DNA from: Lentisphaerota bacterium
GTDB lineage: Bacteria > Verrucomicrobiota > Kiritimatiellia > RFP12 > JAAYLN01
Reading direction: 5' to 3'
Length of the DNA stretch: 7,609 nt
NCBI GenBank assembly: GCA_012514915.1
Contig: JAAYZJ010000193.1
Location: forward strand, 1 to 7,609
The translations under genes and the position numbers were made by a program. Positions 6,232 through 7,609 of the stretch are shown in pieces. A model generated the notes under the pieces. That model was not told where the DNA came from. It did not search any database and worked only from the letters and a program-made list of their open reading frames with translations. Within the stretch, counting starts at the first letter, position 1. Each line of letters opens with the position of its first letter.

Positions 6232-6234
6232 GGG
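6184..6234 (+). other. G-run tract, predicted G-quadruplex-forming
   Basis: Eight runs of three or more G occur in 51 nt on the plus strand (6184-6186, 6188-6190, 6192-6195, 6201-6204, 6210-6213, 6215-6217, 6221-6228, 6232-6234). Loops are 1-6 nt, so the tract meets the usual quadruplex pattern. It covers the possible truB ATG. Because truB is on the minus strand, the G runs are on its template strand and its mRNA is C-rich here. Confidence 0.6.
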
Positions 6235-6314
6235 TGGTATGGCTTGGATGGAGGGGAATGCGGGCGAACGGCTCGCTTCACGGGGGCTCGCGGTTGCAGG
6301 AGGCTGGCGCTAGC

Positions 6315-6722
6315 TCAGCCTTCCTCGTCAACATCCGCCGAATTGGCGGGGGATGGGTCGTCCGCCGCATCCGGCAGGGGCGGCAGCTTGTCGAGGATGT
6401 CGAGAATGTGATCGCCCTTTTCGATCGAGGGATCGAGGACGAAGTGGAGCACGGGCGTGTACTTGAGCTTCATGTCGCGGTTGATTAGCCGCTGGAACTC
6501 CGCGTGCCGGTGCGCCAACTTGCGCATCATCGCGCCCCGTTCCCGTTCATGGCCGAGAATGGAGACGGACACGGTCGCGTTGCGCAGATTGCGCGCGACG
6601 CGCACCTGCGTAATGGTCACGGCGGCACAGTCGATCCCCTCGTTGCTCATGACCGTTGGGACGGCCTCGGCGATTTCGCGCCGCAAGAGGGCATTGACAC
6701 GTTCAAGTCGATCAATTGACAT
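6315..6722 (-). CDS. rbfA: 30S ribosome-binding factor A
   Basis: RbfA binds the 30S subunit during late 16S rRNA maturation and cold adaptation. The product (135 aa) has the family's single type II KH-like fold. The N-terminus SIDRLERVNALLRREIAEAV (2-21) is typical. VTITQVRVARNLRNATVSVSI (35-55) covers a beta strand region. LINRDMKLKYTPVLHFVLDPS (79-99) leads into the near-diagnostic C-terminal D-S-I-E-K-G-x-x-I-L-x-I-L pattern (97-110). A short acidic tail (DAADDPSPANSADVDEEG) ends it. I chose the ATG at 6722; an in-frame ATG at 6734 would add MLAA. Neither has an obvious Shine-Dalgarno. The frame is open much further upstream, but that part is a shadow of trpA. It lies 31 nt after trpA and 83 nt before truB; rbfA-truB is a conserved translation-related pair. 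Confidence 0.93.
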   Translation of the reverse strand: MSIDRLERVNALLRREIAEAVPTVMSNEGIDCAAVTITQVRVARNLRNATVSVSILGHERERGAMMRKLAHRHAEFQRLINRDMKLKYTPVLHFVLDPSIEKGDHILDILDKLPPLPDAADDPSPANSADVDEEG

Positions 6723-6753
6723 GGCTGCCAACATCTTACCGGGAGTCTGCGCG

Positions 6754-7572
6754 TCAGGCAAGCCTGTTCGGGACAGCCCCGTCCATCCCCTGGCGCAATT
6801 CGCGGATCTTGACGGCGACGCGGTCGGGCAGGTCGGGGGCGGTGGGGTTCTGCTCGACGATGCGCACGAGCGCGGAACCCACGACGAGCCCGTCGGCCAG
6901 CGGCGCGAGTGCCCGGGCGTCGTCGGCGGTGCTGATCCCGAACCCGATGCAGACGGGGTGCGGACACACCGTCTTGACGGCCGCGGCGTGACGGGCCACT
7001 CCGGCGTAGTCGAGACCACCCGTCCCGGTCACGCCCGTGCGGCTGATCAGGTAGAGAAAGCCGCCTGCGCCCTCGGCCAGCATGCGGATCCGCGCGGGAT
7101 GGGTGGTGGGTGCGGCCAGACGGATCAGGTGGATGCCCGTGCCGGCAAGCGCGGCGGTCAGCGGCCCCGCCTCTTCAGGGGGCAGATCGACCACGAGCAG
7201 ACCATCCACGCCCGCCGCCGCCGCTTCCCGCGCAAACCGCTCCAGACCGAATTTGAAGATCGGATTGTAGTAGCTGAAAAGCACAATCGGCGTGGCGACT
7301 TCGCGGCGCAGGGAGGCCGCGAGAGCCAGACTCCGCGCCAGCGACATGCCCGACTTGAGCGCCCGCCCGGAGGCGGCCTGGATCACGGGGCCGTCGCAGG
7401 TGGGATCGGAAAACGGCACCCCGAGTTCGATGATGTCAACGCCCGAGGCGCAGGCCGCCTTGAGGATCGCCAGGCTGGTGGCGAAGTCGGGATCGCCGGC
7501 CGTCAGGAAGGCAACCAGCGCCTGGCGCTTGGCGGCGGCGAGGTTCTGAAAAGTCTGATCGATGCGGTTCAT
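6754..7572 (-). CDS. trpA: Tryptophan synthase alpha subunit
   Basis: TrpA cleaves indole-3-glycerol phosphate to indole and glyceraldehyde-3-phosphate; indole is channelled to TrpB. The product (272 aa, the normal length) is a TIM barrel with all landmarks. FLTAGDPD (22-29) is near the start. IIELGVPFSDPTCDGPVIQ (47-65) contains the catalytic pair E49 and D60, at the same numbers as in the Salmonella enzyme. YYNPI (101-105) lies in the middle of the barrel. SRTGVTGTGG (177-186) is the mobile loop, with T182 matching the Salmonella T183. GFGIS (210-214) and GLVVGSALV (228-236) form the phosphate site. Nothing is degenerate. The leader has no Shine-Dalgarno and is C/A-rich. trpB would be expected just upstream, beyond the window end at 7609, but cannot be seen. 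Lying 31 nt before rbfA, it may be cotranscribed with it. Confidence 0.97.
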   Translation of the reverse strand: MNRIDQTFQNLAAAKRQALVAFLTAGDPDFATSLAILKAACASGVDIIELGVPFSDPTCDGPVIQAASGRALKSGMSLARSLALAASLRREVATPIVLFSYYNPIFKFGLERFAREAAAAGVDGLLVVDLPPEEAGPLTAALAGTGIHLIRLAAPTTHPARIRMLAEGAGGFLYLISRTGVTGTGGLDYAGVARHAAAVKTVCPHPVCIGFGISTADDARALAPLADGLVVGSALVRIVEQNPTAPDLPDRVAVKIRELRQGMDGAVPNRLA

Positions 7573-7609
7573 GGCTTTAGGGTGTGTGTGGGTGTGGGGG
7601 TGTTCTTAA
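7573..7609 (-). promoter_or_regulatory. C/A-rich, Shine-Dalgarno-free leader of trpA
   Basis: Read on the minus strand, this leader is almost only C and A, with two G residues in 37 nt, and contains repeated ACACCC and CACA units. No GGAG-like site is present in the 37 nt before the ATG. Such leaders are predicted to be unstructured and could be used through ribosomal protein S1. TAA at 7608-7606 might be the stop of an upstream gene, which is not testable here. Confidence 0.4.

Noticed and set aside
6735..7019. Upstream extension of rbfA
   Set aside because: It is a Pro/Ser/Arg-rich shadow within trpA; RbfA homologues begin near MSIDRLERVN.

Overview
The window is GC-rich bacterial DNA. A coding block I counted (4381-4440) is 48/60 G+C. 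It is densely packed and holds two convergent gene groups that meet in a structured intergenic region of about 250 bp. Nothing in it is clearly phage, plasmid or transposon. The taxon cannot be fixed from the sequence. It is a high-GC Gram-negative-type bacterium, and a PVC-group or similar environmental lineage is only a guess.

Plus strand, 86-5197: five genes run head to tail. They are a family 2 glycosyltransferase with C-terminal membrane segments, a GT-B (GT4-type) glycosyltransferase, a zinc-free PIG3-type quinone oxidoreductase of the MDR superfamily, a classical short-chain dehydrogenase (SDR) and a Gfo/Idh/MocA-type oxidoreductase. The first three are joined by two ATGA (4-nt) overlaps, each with GGAG 11 nt before the start. 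The last two follow after gaps of 21 nt and about 26-29 nt, with good ribosome binding sites. The two transferases fit the end of a polysaccharide or glycoconjugate locus. The three NAD(P)-dependent enzymes could make or tailor a sugar or cyclitol, or could be an unrelated redox module in the same transcript. No substrate can be read from the sequence.

Middle, 5198-5445: this convergent intergenic region contains an AT-rich element (34 G+C in 90 bases at 5231-5320) with a 17-nt inverted repeat and an internal direct repeat. After it comes a GC-rich 12-bp perfect inverted repeat that is probably a two-way transcription end. A third AGTCCC block offers a competing hairpin.

Minus strand, 7572 down to 5446: trpA (tryptophan synthase alpha), rbfA (30S maturation factor) and truB (tRNA pseudouridine-55 synthase) are read in that order. 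rbfA-truB is a classic pair, but trpA directly upstream of it is less usual. These genes lack visible Shine-Dalgarno sequences. trpA and truB follow C/A-rich, G-poor leaders, unlike the plus-strand genes. The truB 5' end lies on a dense series of G runs on the opposite strand, and its start codon is uncertain.

I found no convincing undescribed system. The most worthwhile leads are the structured intergenic element at 5245-5318, the G-run tract at the truB start, and the glycosyltransferase/oxidoreductase cassette.
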